Assembly: GCA_964394665.1 (NCBI GenBank)
Contig: CAYMYN010000008.1
Coordinates: 73,955-137,954 of the forward strand
From: CAYMYN01 sp964394665
GTDB lineage: Bacteria > Planctomycetota > UBA1135 > GCA-002686595
Reading direction: 5' to 3'
DNA: 64,000 bases
How positions within the stretch are numbered: position 1 is the stretch's first letter; every line of letters starts with the position of its first letter. The notes below the pieces were generated by a model. The model was not told the origin of the DNA and ran no database searches. It worked only from the letters and a program-made list of their open reading frames with translations. Below are positions 7,595 through 18,144 of this stretch, piece by piece. The position numbers and the translations under genes are program-made.

Positions 7595-9208
7595 TCAGCG
7601 GCCCGCCCGGCCCACCGGCTGCCAGTCGCGGACCTCGAGGTCGACGTTGGGCTGGAGCAGGCTGTCGTTGGTCAGGATGTACCCCCCGTCGGTCGGGCTG
7701 TAGAAGACCCGGTCGTAGCCGTCGGGCAGGCTGACGCGGGTCCCGTCGGAGCGCACGAAGTCGTCGACGCCGTGGATCGAGTTCACCAGGCTGCGTTGGA
7801 GGCGGTCCTCGGTCGCCTGGCGCTTCTTCCAACCCTCGAAGTGCAGGTCGACCAAGCTCTCCGAGCGTTTGGAGAGCTCCTCGCGCTGCCGGCGGAGCTG
7901 CTCCATGTTGGCCTGGTGCCGCGCGGAGGAGATGCGCGTGTGCATCTCGGCCAGCACGGCCGACCAGCGCGGCGTCGCGCGCACGCTCTGGACCGTCGAG
8001 ATCGCCAGCGGCAGCAGCGCGTCGAGCGCGCCCTCCGGCGCGCGGGCGCTCGAGCCGTCGATGCGCTGCCAGCTCGAGTTGAAGGTGTCGGGCATCAGCC
8101 CCCGACCGGACATGCGGGTGTCGTTGCGCAGATAGGCGACGAAGAACTCCTCCTCGTAGGACTGCCCGTCCTCGCGGTACGCGACGCGCACGTGCCCCGC
8201 GTCGATCGACACCCAAGCCCGGCTGCCATCCTGCATGCGCCACTCGGCGTCCATCTGGCGTGCCTGTTCGATCAGGGGCGCGTAGATGGCCGTGTACTGC
8301 TCGAGGACCGCGGGCGCGGGCCGCGAAGCGAGGACGCGGACCTCGCCGGCTCCGGGCCGCAGCAGCGGCACAAGGTCGCGCAGGACGTGCTGGGAGGGCG
8401 ACTCCGGCGGCGCTTGGAAGGTCGTACCGGGGCCGACGGTCTGCCCGGGTCGGCCGCCCATCTGCTGCGCGATCTGCGGGTTGTCCGTGAACGTGTACAG
8501 ACGGTTGGGGAGCACGCGCACCTGTCGGAGAGCCGCGTCCGCCAGCCGCAGGTCGAGGGTGACGAGGTTCGTCGCCGTGGCGAGGTTCCAGATCGGTCCT
8601 CCCTCGAGGCGCCAACCCTCGGGCGTGAGCAGGGTGTGCGACTCGAGGCCGCCGAGCTCCGGATCGGTGATCGTCGCGGGACGCAGGCGGACGGGGGGCG
8701 CCTGCGCAGGGGCGGCGGGGCGTCCGTCCCCCGCCCCGGACCCGGCGACGGGCGGCGTACCCCGCTCCGGTGGGCGCCGGGCCTCGCGCTCGCGTTCACG
8801 TCGGCCGTGGCGCTCGACCGCGGCGCCGACGTCGAGGCGCGCGTACTGCGCGTGCGGCGGGGCCGAGGGGCGCAGGCGACCGAGGTGCGTCGCCGGGAGG
8901 GACAACGCGCGCCCCAGGTCGCGCGTCCCGTTCGGCTCGTCGGGGCAGAGCGTGACCGGCGGGCCGTCGCCGAAGCTCGCGTCGACGAGCACGTCGCCGA
9001 CTTCGAGCCCCAGGAGCGCCCCCACCGAGTGCGCCTCGATCGCGCGCACCGAGTAGCCGTGGTTCCCCGGGTCCGGCCGAAGCGAGAGCCCCAGGCCCGA
9101 TTGCGCGGCCGTCGCGGGCGCGCAGGCCAGGACGGCGCAGAGGGCGAGCAGGGCCCCGAAGGGACCGGCATGGACGCGGCGCGGCGGCGCGAACGGGGCG
9201 AGGATCAT
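7595..9208 (-). CDS. Secreted protein of unknown function with a possible PDZ-like N-terminus
   Basis: A 537-residue protein I do not recognise. It opens with a signal peptide (GALLALCAVLACAPATAAQ, about residues 18-36). Residues about 45-95 (GYSVRAIEAHSVGALLGLEV then GDVLVD) look like a PDZ-type peptide-binding repeat. A low-complexity Arg/Pro/Gly linker follows (about 130-170). The middle and C-terminal parts are mixed alpha/beta with a charged helical stretch (QANMEQLRRQREELSKRSES) near residues 430-450. No catalytic motif stands out. It is followed on the minus strand by the bL34 gene. A role in the cell envelope is the most that can be inferred. Confidence 0.6.
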   Translation of the reverse strand: MILAPFAPPRRVHAGPFGALLALCAVLACAPATAAQSGLGLSLRPDPGNHGYSVRAIEAHSVGALLGLEVGDVLVDASFGDGPPVTLCPDEPNGTRDLGRALSLPATHLGRLRPSAPPHAQYARLDVGAAVERHGRREREREARRPPERGTPPVAGSGAGDGRPAAPAQAPPVRLRPATITDPELGGLESHTLLTPEGWRLEGGPIWNLATATNLVTLDLRLADAALRQVRVLPNRLYTFTDNPQIAQQMGGRPGQTVGPGTTFQAPPESPSQHVLRDLVPLLRPGAGEVRVLASRPAPAVLEQYTAIYAPLIEQARQMDAEWRMQDGSRAWVSIDAGHVRVAYREDGQSYEEEFFVAYLRNDTRMSGRGLMPDTFNSSWQRIDGSSARAPEGALDALLPLAISTVQSVRATPRWSAVLAEMHTRISSARHQANMEQLRRQREELSKRSESLVDLHFEGWKKRQATEDRLQRSLVNSIHGVDDFVRSDGTRVSLPDGYDRVFYSPTDGGYILTNDSLLQPNVDLEVRDWQPVGRAGR

Positions 9209-9450
9209 GCTGCGGATCGGGTCGTGGGGTGGGACGAACGCGACGCGGGCCCAGCGAGGCCCGCCCGTCGGACCCTACCACGCTGTGCTCGAGTCTGGCC
9301 GGCTGCGCGCGTTCCGCGCGCGCGAACTCACCGCGGGCCCGTTCGGGGGCTCGCACGGCTCCGCGCTCCGGAGTCCGGCGGTTTGGCTGGAACCCTCGGC
9401 GCCCCGGCGGCAGGATCCTCGGCCCCCCGACCCCGGGGAGCACTCCACCC

Positions 9451-10182
9451 ATGACCGCCACCCCCCTCCTCGAGCTCCGGGGCGTCTCCAAGCGCTTCGG
9501 CGACCATCAGGCCCTGCGCTCCCTCGACCTGTGCGTGGGGGCCGGTGAGGTCTACGGCCTCCTGGGCCCCAACGGGGCCGGGAAGACGACCACGATCCAC
9601 ATCCTGACCGGCTTCCACCGACCCGACGGGGGGGAGGCCCGGATCGACGGGGTGGACGTGGCGCGCGATCCCGCCGGCGCCCGGGCCCGCATCGGGTACG
9701 TGCCCGAGAGCGTGGCCCTCTACCCCTACCTCAGCGGCCTCGAGAACCTCGAGCACTTCACGCGCCTGGCCGGCAAGCGCCCGCCGCGCGAGGAGCTGCG
9801 CGCGCACCTCGAGCGGGCCGGCCTGGCGCCCGCGGCCGCCGACCGGCGCGTCGAGGGGTACTCGAAGGGCATGCGCCAAAAAGTCGGCATCGCGATCGCG
9901 ATCGCCAAGGGCGCGCGGGTGTTGTTGCTCGACGAGCCGGCCTCGGGCCTCGATCCCCTGGCGAGCCACGAGCTCAGCCTGTCGATCCGCGGCCTCTCCG
10001 AGTCGGGCTGCGCGATCCTGATGGCGACCCACGACATCTTCCGCGCCCGCGAGACCTGTGACCGGGTCGGCATCCTGATCGGCGGCCAGCGCGTGGCCGA
10101 GGTGGACCCCGCGCAGCTCAGCGCGAGCGAGCTCGAAGAGCTCTACCTGGCGCGGGTGCGCGAACTCGAGCACGCGTCGTGA
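9451..10182 (+). CDS. ABC transporter ATP-binding protein (ABC-2 type exporter)
   Basis: A 243-residue ABC ATPase. It has Walker A GPNGAGKTTT (about residues 39-48), signature YSKGMRQKVGIA, Walker B VLLLDEPASGLDP and the switch histidine in ATHDIFRA. The closest type is the NosF/CcmA-like ATPase paired with ABC-2 or DUF3526 permeases. GGGGAG at 9435-9440 can serve as ribosome binding site for the ATG at 9451. The stop overlaps the first permease GTG by 4 nt, so ATPase and two permeases form one operon. The substrate is unknown; related systems are annotated for multicopper enzyme maturation or general export. Confidence 0.95.
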   Translation: MTATPLLELRGVSKRFGDHQALRSLDLCVGAGEVYGLLGPNGAGKTTTIHILTGFHRPDGGEARIDGVDVARDPAGARARIGYVPESVALYPYLSGLENLEHFTRLAGKRPPREELRAHLERAGLAPAAADRRVEGYSKGMRQKVGIAIAIAKGARVLLLDEPASGLDPLASHELSLSIRGLSESGCAILMATHDIFRARETCDRVGILIGGQRVAEVDPAQLSASELEELYLARVRELEHAS

Positions 10183-11588
10183 TCCTCGCCCTCTTCGTCA
10201 ACGAGTGGCGCGGCCTGGTCCGCGACCGCCGCGTGGCCCTATTGGCCGTGCTCGCCCTGGCGCTGCTCGCCCTCTCGGCCTGGAGCGGCAGCCAGACCTT
10301 TGCCCACACCCTCGCCGAGCGCGAGCGCGCCGAGCGCATCGCCCGCGAGCAGTGGGAGAACCTCGGTGACACGCACCCGCACGCCGCGGGGCACTTCGGC
10401 GACTACGCCCACAAGCCCCTCTCGGCCCTGGCGCGCCTCGACCCGGGCGTCCAGAGCTTCACCGGCAAGGTGATCCTGCTCGAGGCCCACGCCCAGAACG
10501 CGGCCGTGGCCTCCGAGATCTCCGCGGCCTCCTCCCTGGTGCGCTTCGGGCCCTTCTCGCCGGCCTTGCTCCTGCAGGTGATCCTGCCGCTCTTGGTGCT
10601 CTTCACGACCTTCGCGTCGGTCAGCCGCGAGCGCGAGAGCGGCATCCTGCGCCTGGCGAGCGTGCAGGGCGCGAGCCTGCCGCGCATGTTGTTGGCCAAG
10701 GCCCTGGCCCACGCATCGCTCGGCGCCCTACTCGTCGCGCCGCTGGTCGCCTGGGAGCTGTTCTCGGGCCTCGAGGGCTCGACGCCCGGCCGACTGCCCC
10801 TGTTCCTCGCCGCGCACCTGGCGTTCCTGTTGCTCGCCGCGCTGCTCGGCACCTACGTCTCGGCCCGCGCGCGCAGCGCCCGTTCGGCCCTGGCGACGCT
10901 CCTGGTCGCCTGGCTCGGGTTCGTGGTCGTCATCCCGCGCGTCGCCGCGCAGGTCGCCGACGACTTCTATCCCCTACCGACCCGCGCGGCCTTCGAGCGC
11001 GCGATGGCCGAGGACCGCCGGCAGGGCCTCGACGGCCACAACCCGGCCGACCAGCGCCGCAAGGAGCTCGAGCAGCAGTACCTCTCCCTGTACGGCGTGG
11101 CGAGCGTGGCCGAGCTGCCCTTCGACTTCGGCGGCATCGCGATGCAGGCCGACGAGGAGTACGGCAACCAGGTCTGGGACGTGCACTTCGGCCGCCTGCA
11201 ACGCATCCAGGGCCGGCAGGTCGAGGTGTTGCAGTTGCTCTCGTTCGTGAACCCCTTCCTGGCCTTGCGCGGCGCGAGCATGGCGCTCGCCGGCACGGAC
11301 CTCTTCCACGACCTCGACTTCCAGCGCCAGGCCGAGGCGCATCGGCGTTGGTTGATCGCGGCCCTGAACCACGAGCACGCCCACGGCGCCGGTCGCATGG
11401 GGATGGGGAGCGGGCTGCAGCGGCCGGAGTTCTTCCGTTCATTGCTCGCCTTCCGCCACGAGGCGCGCCCGACGCGCTGGGCGCTCTCCTGGCGCTGGCC
11501 CGAGCTCGTGAGCCTGGGTCTGTGGCTCGCCCTGGCCCTGCTCCTGGTCGCGCGCTCGGGGCGCACGATCCCCATCGTCCGGACCTGA
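10179..11588 (+). CDS. ABC-2 type permease, DUF3526-like (first of two)
   Basis: A 469-residue membrane protein. One transmembrane helix lies near the N-terminus (about 20-36: VALLAVLALALLALSAW). A long soluble loop is followed by a helix cluster at about 125-260 (LLLQVILPLLVLFTTFASVS, then the NosY-like ESGILRLASVQGASLPRMLL). A second large extracytoplasmic region comes next, and a final helix (LVSLGLWLALALLLVARSG) closes the protein. This architecture is that of DUF3526 ABC permeases. The GTG start overlaps the ATPase stop (GTGA). It probably forms a heterodimeric channel with the next gene product; the cargo is unknown. Confidence 0.85.
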   Translation: MILALFVNEWRGLVRDRRVALLAVLALALLALSAWSGSQTFAHTLAERERAERIAREQWENLGDTHPHAAGHFGDYAHKPLSALARLDPGVQSFTGKVILLEAHAQNAAVASEISAASSLVRFGPFSPALLLQVILPLLVLFTTFASVSRERESGILRLASVQGASLPRMLLAKALAHASLGALLVAPLVAWELFSGLEGSTPGRLPLFLAAHLAFLLLAALLGTYVSARARSARSALATLLVAWLGFVVVIPRVAAQVADDFYPLPTRAAFERAMAEDRRQGLDGHNPADQRRKELEQQYLSLYGVASVAELPFDFGGIAMQADEEYGNQVWDVHFGRLQRIQGRQVEVLQLLSFVNPFLALRGASMALAGTDLFHDLDFQRQAEAHRRWLIAALNHEHAHGAGRMGMGSGLQRPEFFRSLLAFRHEARPTRWALSWRWPELVSLGLWLALALLLVARSGRTIPIVRT

Positions 11589-11602
11589 GGTTCTCCCCAA
11601 CG

Positions 11603-13066
11603 ATGCTCGCCCCGCTCCTGCTCCACGAGTTGCGCGCGCTGCGGCGCACGCCCACGCGTCTGCTCGCGCTCGTGGCCTTCCTGGCCACGGGGGTCTACGC
11701 GCTGTTCACGGGCCAGGCGCAGGTCGCCCGTTGGCAGGGGATCCTGGCCGAGGCGGCCGCCGCGCAGGCCGAGCAACAGACGCTGGCCCTGGCCTGGTAC
11801 GAGAGCGGGCGCGCCGGCCCCGAGGAGACGCCCTGGATCGACGTGCGACAGCCCGCCTGGGCCGATCGGTACGCCGCCGCGTACCTGGGCCGCGCGCCGG
11901 CGCCCCTGGCGGCCCTCGCCCTGGGACTCTCCGACGCGCGCACCGAAGTCGTCCCGCTGCAGGCCGGGACGAACCCCTTCGACGGCCGCGGCATCGAGCT
12001 CGCGAACCCCGAGAAGCTCCTGGCCGGCCACCTCGACCTGGCCTTCGTGCTGGCCTTCCTGGCGCCCCTGCTGTTGCTCGTGCTGGCCTTCGACGTGGGC
12101 GGCTTCGAGCGCGACAGCGGCATGTTGCCCCTGGTGCGCGTGCAGGCCGGACGGCTCGCGCCCTGGCTCGTCCTGCGGGTCGGGGTGCACACGGCGCTGG
12201 TGGCGGGGGCCAGCCTCGTGCTCGTGTTGGTGGGCGGGCTCCTGACCGGCGCCCTCGCCAGCGCGCCCCTCTCGCTGGCCGTGCTGGCGTCGTTGGTCGT
12301 GCTCTACCTCGCCGGCTGGGGCGCGCTCGTCACGGCCGTCGTCGCCCTCGGGCGCGGGAGCGCCTTCAACGCCCTGGCCCTGGCGGTGGCCTGGATCGCG
12401 CTGTGCCTGCTGGGCCCCGCCGCGGCGCAGACGCGCATGCAGTTCGCCCATCCGCCGGGCTACGGCACCGAGCTCACGAGCCTCCTGCGCGAGGAGAGCT
12501 ACGCGCTCTTCGAGCGCGACCGCCAAGCACACCTCGCCGAGCTCTTCGCGCGCCGCCCCCAGCTCGAGCGCACGCCCTACGTCCGCATGGGCGCCCGCGA
12601 TCGCAACGTGGAGCGCCTCGTGCTCAACCACGCCAACCTGCGCGTCGTCGCGCGCCGCGGCCTGGAGCAGGACGCGCGCGAGGCGGCCCTCGAGCGCGAC
12701 GCCGCCCGCCTGCGCTGGGCCTTGCCGGTCTTCGCCCTGCAGCACGGGCTCAACGCGCTCGGGGGCAACGAGGCGGGGGCCTACCGCGCCTTCCGCGGCG
12801 CGGTGCTTTCCGGCGTCGAGGCGCGCCTCGATCTCCTGCTCGATCACGCCTTCGCCGGCCGCCCCTTCGACGAGGAGAGCTTCCGCACCCTCGCCGCCCT
12901 GGCCCCACCCCCCACCGACTACGCCGCCCTCCCCGACGCATCCCACTACGGCCCGCTGCTGCTGTGGCTGCTCGCCCCCGCGTTGCTCGCGGGCTTCCTC
13001 CTGCGCGCGCCCACGCGCGCCGCGCGCCCCCTGCCCTCCGCCGCCGCCGACGCCGCTCGAGCCTAG
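11603..13066 (+). CDS. ABC-2 type permease, DUF3526-like (second of two)
   Basis: A 487-residue paralogue-like partner of the preceding permease with the same layout: N-terminal helix (LLALVAFLATGVYALFTG), periplasmic loop, central helix cluster (LAFVLAFLAPLLLLVLAFDV and the ESG-like ERDSGMLPLVRVQAG), second loop, and C-terminal helix LLLWLLAPALLAGFLL. The start chosen is the ATG 14 nt after the preceding stop. Two divergent permease copies behind one ATPase suggest a heteromeric exporter. It ends 30 nt before the convergent fumC stop. Confidence 0.82.
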   Translation: MLAPLLLHELRALRRTPTRLLALVAFLATGVYALFTGQAQVARWQGILAEAAAAQAEQQTLALAWYESGRAGPEETPWIDVRQPAWADRYAAAYLGRAPAPLAALALGLSDARTEVVPLQAGTNPFDGRGIELANPEKLLAGHLDLAFVLAFLAPLLLLVLAFDVGGFERDSGMLPLVRVQAGRLAPWLVLRVGVHTALVAGASLVLVLVGGLLTGALASAPLSLAVLASLVVLYLAGWGALVTAVVALGRGSAFNALALAVAWIALCLLGPAAAQTRMQFAHPPGYGTELTSLLREESYALFERDRQAHLAELFARRPQLERTPYVRMGARDRNVERLVLNHANLRVVARRGLEQDAREAALERDAARLRWALPVFALQHGLNALGGNEAGAYRAFRGAVLSGVEARLDLLLDHAFAGRPFDEESFRTLAALAPPPTDYAALPDASHYGPLLLWLLAPALLAGFLLRAPTRAARPLPSAAADAARA

Positions 13067-13096
13067 CAGCCCCTCGCCGAGGCCCTGCCGAAGGGA

Positions 13097-14497
<1,401 letters not shown>

Positions 14498-14573
14498 CGC
14501 GTTGCGGTCGGGCTTTGGAACGGAGGGGCGGAGGGAACGACGCCGAGCGCGGCGCCGGGGCAGGGAGCAGGGC

Positions 14574-15527
14574 TCAGAGCAGGCCCAGGTCGCGCAGGGT
14601 GACGAGGTCCTTCTCGATCGCCCCGGCGGTCTTCTGCATCTGGATGCGGGCCTCGGCGTCGAGCGGCACCTCGACGATGCGCTCGACGCCCTGCGCGCCG
14701 AGCACGGCCGGGACGCCCATGTAGAGGCCCTCGAAGCCGTACTGGCCGTTCAGGAAACAGGCGCTCGGCAGGAGGCGTTTCTGGTCGAGCAGGATCGAGG
14801 CCGCCATCGCGACCGCGGCCGCCGCGGGCGCGTACCAGGCGCTCCCGGTCTTGAGCAGCTTGACGATCTCCGCGCCGCCGTTGCGCGTGCGGTCGGCGAG
14901 ACGCTCGAGCGTCGCGCCGTCGAGCAGGTCCCCCGCCTGCACGCCGTTGATCGTGCAGTACCGCGGCATCGGCACCATCGAATCGCCGTGGGCCCCGAGC
15001 ACCATCGCGTCGACGTCCTGCACCGAAGCCCCCGTGCTCTCGGCCAGGAAGAAGCTGAAGCGCGCCGAGTCCAGGACCCCCGCCATGCCCACCACCCGCT
15101 TGGGCGGGAAGGAGAGCTTGTGGCGCATCAGGTGCACCATCGTGTCGAGCGGATTGGTGACGACGATCACGATCGCGTCGGGCGAGAGCTCGCGCACGTA
15201 CTGGGCGACGGCGGCCACGACCTTGCCGTTGACCTCGAGCAGATCCGAGCGGCTCATGCCCGGCGTGCGCGGACGCCCGGCGGTCATGATGACCAGGTCG
15301 CTGCCCGCGGTGTCGGCGGGATCGCTCGTCCCGACGACGCGTGCGCCGAAGCCCTCGATGGCCGCCATCTGGTTGAGATCGAGGGCGATGCCCTGGGGCC
15401 GTCCCTCGAGCACGTCGATCAGACAGATCTCGCGCGCGAGCTCCTTGGAGGCCGCGAGCTGGGCGCAGGTCGAGCCGACGTAGCCGGCTCCGACGACGGT
15501 GATCTTGCGCTGGGGGACGGCGTGCAT
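14574..15527 (-). CDS. mdh: Malate dehydrogenase (LDH-like type)
   Basis: A 317-residue NAD-dependent enzyme of the lactate/malate dehydrogenase family. The Rossmann motif is VVGAGYVGS (residues 11-19). The substrate loop reads TAGRPRTPGMSR with arginine at 87 in the specificity position, which favours malate over lactate; lactate enzymes usually have Gln. The catalytic Asp/Arg pair is in LDSARF (D153, R156) and the catalytic histidine in GAHGDSM (H180). It precedes fumC on the same strand. The ATG at 15525-15527 opens directly before the nucleotide-binding strand. Expected reaction: malate plus NAD+ to oxaloacetate. Confidence 0.93.
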   Translation of the reverse strand: MHAVPQRKITVVGAGYVGSTCAQLAASKELAREICLIDVLEGRPQGIALDLNQMAAIEGFGARVVGTSDPADTAGSDLVIMTAGRPRTPGMSRSDLLEVNGKVVAAVAQYVRELSPDAIVIVVTNPLDTMVHLMRHKLSFPPKRVVGMAGVLDSARFSFFLAESTGASVQDVDAMVLGAHGDSMVPMPRYCTINGVQAGDLLDGATLERLADRTRNGGAEIVKLLKTGSAWYAPAAAAVAMAASILLDQKRLLPSACFLNGQYGFEGLYMGVPAVLGAQGVERIVEVPLDAEARIQMQKTAGAIEKDLVTLRDLGLL

Positions 15528-15643
15528 GGGGGCCGGGGCTCGGGACTCGCGGGGCCGACCACCCTAGCGCCCCGCCCCGAACCGATCCACGGGCCCGGGT
15601 GCGCAGGGCCGTGGGCCGTTCCTCGGGGACACGCGCGAGCGCC

Positions 15644-16762
15644 CTACAGGTAGTCCGACTTGGCCTTGGCCCACCACTCGCGCCAGGCGCCGACGCGGCG
15701 CGCGCGTTCGGCGGGGTTGGCGAAGGGGTCGAAGCGGAAGTTGCGGCCGGTGATCGAGCGCAGGGAGAGCACCGCCGTCTCGCGCACCTCCTCGAGCGGA
15801 TCCTCGAGGGCGCCGATCAAGGGCTCGATGGCCGCCGGCGCGCCCAACTCGCCGAGCACGCGCGCCACGGCCATGCGCACGAAGGTGTCACCGTCCGCGA
15901 GCAGGGGCACGAGGTGCGGCACGACGGCCGGGTCGGCCGAGGCCGCCAGGTCCAGCACGGCGTAGTAGCGCAGGCTCGCTTCGCCGCTCGCCAGGTCCCC
16001 CAGGCGCGACTTCCAGGCCGCCTCCGCCACCGGCTGGACGGCGGCCGGCGCGACGTTCGCGGACCGTTCCTGCTGCAGGGCCTCGAGGCGCGCCTCGAGG
16101 CCCGCGAGCTCCTCGCGCCGCGCGGCGAAGCGCGCCGCGAGTTCGTCCAGGCGCCGGCCGTCCTCCTCGCGCGCGCGGGCCTGCTCGACCCGTAGGGCCG
16201 CCAGGCCCGCGCCGAGCTCGGCCAGGGTCGCGCCCTGGGCCTCGAGCCGCCCGCGCTGGAGCTCCTGGGCGACGCGCTGGTCCCGCTCGAGTGCCTCCAG
16301 TCGCCGGCCGAGTTCTCCGGCCAGGTGTTCGCGCTCCGCGCGCAGCGCCGCGAGGCCCGACGCGAGGCGGTCGGCCAGCGCCTCCTCGGCGAGCGAGCGC
16401 CGCCGGTCCCCGTCCTGGCGCCGTTCGCGCTCGGCGTTCAGCTCGCCCGTCAGCCAGGCCGTCGCTCCGGCGGCGAAGAGCAGGGCCACGAGGGCCAGGA
16501 ACGCGCCCGCGGACGCCGGGCGCGGGGCGGCGGATCCGCCCGGGCCGGGTGGGACGCCCGCAACCTGGGGCAGGCCCGGAAGGGCCGGTGGACCCGGGGC
16601 GGGGGGCGCGAGCCCCGCCGCGGCGGGCCCGGCCGCCGGCGCGGACATCGCCCGCTCGCACACCTGGCACACGACCCGGGCCCCGCGCCGCACCGCCCGG
16701 CCCAGGGCCAGATCGGACTCGGGGACCGACTCGTTGCACAGGTCGCAGAAGTGGATCTCCAT
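15644..16762 (-). CDS. Zinc-ribbon, membrane-anchored coiled-coil and HEAT-repeat protein
   Basis: A 372-residue protein with four modules. Residues 1-40 hold two C-x2-C pairs (C6/C9, C32/C35) typical of a small zinc ribbon. A Pro/Gly/Ala-rich linker runs to about residue 85. One transmembrane helix follows (about 86-105, AFLALVALLFAAGATAWLTG). Next comes a long Arg/Glu-rich coiled coil (about 106-235), then HEAT repeats (about 245-345: VVPHLVPLLADGDTFVRMAV, VRETAVLSLRSITG). It ends with a basic tail containing WREWWAKAKSDYL. The fold suggests a membrane scaffold or adaptor. No enzyme motif is seen and no named family is recognised. Confidence 0.65.
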   Translation of the reverse strand: MEIHFCDLCNESVPESDLALGRAVRRGARVVCQVCERAMSAPAAGPAAAGLAPPAPGPPALPGLPQVAGVPPGPGGSAAPRPASAGAFLALVALLFAAGATAWLTGELNAERERRQDGDRRRSLAEEALADRLASGLAALRAEREHLAGELGRRLEALERDQRVAQELQRGRLEAQGATLAELGAGLAALRVEQARAREEDGRRLDELAARFAARREELAGLEARLEALQQERSANVAPAAVQPVAEAAWKSRLGDLASGEASLRYYAVLDLAASADPAVVPHLVPLLADGDTFVRMAVARVLGELGAPAAIEPLIGALEDPLEEVRETAVLSLRSITGRNFRFDPFANPAERARRVGAWREWWAKAKSDYL

Positions 16763-16899
16763 GGTTACCCTCCCGACTGGGCGTTCCGCGGACTACGACC
16801 CGGCCCAGCTCCGACCGGGTTCCGTTCCGACCGGGCGCGGCCCGGGGCCCCGCTCCGATCCTGCCGCCCCGTCCCGCCTACCTGTAGCATCCGCCGACC

Positions 16900-17322
16900 G
16901 TGGCCCACGACCCCCTCGATCTCTCCGCCCCCCTCCAGGAGGAGCTGGCCCAGCTCGGCCTGGGTTTCCTGGCCGACTTCCTCGCCGTGGAGACCGCCCG
17001 CCACCCGCGCAACGTCGACGCGTTGGCCGAGCTGGGGCAGGTCTACTCGCGCATGGGTCGCTGGCGCGAGGGCCTCGAGGTCGACCGCAAGCTGGTGCGG
17101 CTGGTACCCGAGAATCCCACGGTGCACTACAATTTGGCCTGTTCCCTGGCCATTTTGGGCCAGACGGACCCGGCCCTGGACGCCCTCGAGCACGCCGTGC
17201 GGCGCGGCTACAGCGACCTCGAGTACATGCTGGGCGACGCCGATCTCGCCAGCCTGCGCCGCGAGGCGCGCTTCCAGGAGCTGGTCCAGCACCTGCGCCA
17301 CGCCTCGGCCGGCGGGCGCTGA
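16900..17322 (+). CDS. Small TPR-repeat protein
   Basis: A 140-residue soluble protein starting at GTG. Two TPR-like units are visible: RNVDALAELGQVYSRMGRW (about residue 37) and NPTVHYNLACSLAILGQTDP (about residue 72). A third helical piece is LEYMLGDADLASLRREARF. TPR proteins mediate protein-protein contacts; the partner is unknown. It lies divergent from the zinc-ribbon/HEAT gene and convergent with a HEAT lipoprotein gene, separated from the latter by a hairpin. Very similar short TPR proteins are common in Deltaproteobacteria and Planctomycetes. Confidence 0.75.
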   Translation: MAHDPLDLSAPLQEELAQLGLGFLADFLAVETARHPRNVDALAELGQVYSRMGRWREGLEVDRKLVRLVPENPTVHYNLACSLAILGQTDPALDALEHAVRRGYSDLEYMLGDADLASLRREARFQELVQHLRHASAGGR

Positions 17323-17330
17323 GCTACGGG

Positions 17331-17353
17331 TTCAGCGCAAACAGCGCGCTGGA
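17331..17353. terminator. Hairpin between convergent genes
   Basis: TTCAGCGC-AAACAGC-GCGCTGGA can fold into an 8-bp stem with one G-T pair and a 7-nt loop. It fills the 36-nt gap between the TPR gene stop and the convergent HEAT lipoprotein stop, the expected place for a bidirectional terminator. No U-tract follows. Confidence 0.4.
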
Positions 17354-17358
17354 CGCAA

Positions 17359-17961
17359 TCAGCGCAGGGGATCGCGCCGCACCCGGGCCCACCACGCTTC
17401 CCAGCGCGCGACCGCCTCGGCCCGCGCCTCGGGCTCGGCGTGGGCGTCGTAGCCGAAGCGTTCGTTGGTGGCCTCGCCCAGGGCCTGGATCGAGAGCGCG
17501 CGCGTCATCAAGCGCTCGCTCTTCAGGCCCTCGATCAGGTTCGGCGCCAGGCTCCAGTCGCCCAGACGCATCGCGGTGCGGGCGCGCTCCAGGGCCAGGC
17601 CGTTCTGATCGGGCGGCGGCCAGGGCAGGGCGCGCAGGGGCTCGACCAGGCGCGCGTCGCCGGTGGCCCCCAGGGCGGCGAGGGCCGCGCCGGCGACGTC
17701 GGGCCGCGGGTCGGCGGCCAGGCTGAGCAGGGTCGGGTAGGCGGGCTCGCCCACGCTCGCGAACCAGTGGACCAACTCGACGCGGTCCATGCCGTGGGTC
17801 CAGGGCAGGCGCTGGGCCTGGCGCTCGATCTCCTGGCGCAGGGACGGCGAGGGGGTCAGCCAGGGGCCGGCGGAGGCGCGCTCGGCGGAGGTCTCGGTCG
17901 AGGCGCAGCCCGTGACCAGGATGGAACCGAGGAGGGCGGCGAGCAGGGCGCGGTGGGACAT
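17359..17961 (-). CDS. HEAT-repeat lipoprotein with a W-x2-WW C-terminus
   Basis: A 200-residue predicted lipoprotein: hydrophobic leader AALLGSILVTGCAS with lipobox cysteine at residue 19. The body has HEAT-like helices (PTLLSLAADPRPDVAGAALA, LVEPLRALPW, LMTRALSIQALGEATNERFG). The C-terminus reads AVARWEAWWARVRRD, the same kind of ending seen in two other HEAT proteins of this window. It is convergent with the TPR gene. Likely envelope-located binding protein; function unknown. Confidence 0.65.
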   Translation of the reverse strand: MSHRALLAALLGSILVTGCASTETSAERASAGPWLTPSPSLRQEIERQAQRLPWTHGMDRVELVHWFASVGEPAYPTLLSLAADPRPDVAGAALAALGATGDARLVEPLRALPWPPPDQNGLALERARTAMRLGDWSLAPNLIEGLKSERLMTRALSIQALGEATNERFGYDAHAEPEARAEAVARWEAWWARVRRDPLR

Positions 17962-18144
17962 GGCGGGTCGGAGCGGGGGTCGGTGTCCGGCGATGCGGCG
18001 ACGGCCGCCCCTCTCCTTCGTCGCGCCGCCGGCCGGGCCTTAGGGGCGATCCGCCGCGACGCGGTGGACCGCAGGCCCCCCTCCCGTCCGCGGAACCCGG
18101 ACCCCCGGACGGGGAACTCGGTGAGCGGCGCGGCGGAAGTCCTT

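Noticed and set aside
14574..15527. Lactate dehydrogenase
   Set aside because: Arg in the specificity position of the loop and linkage to fumC favour malate dehydrogenase.
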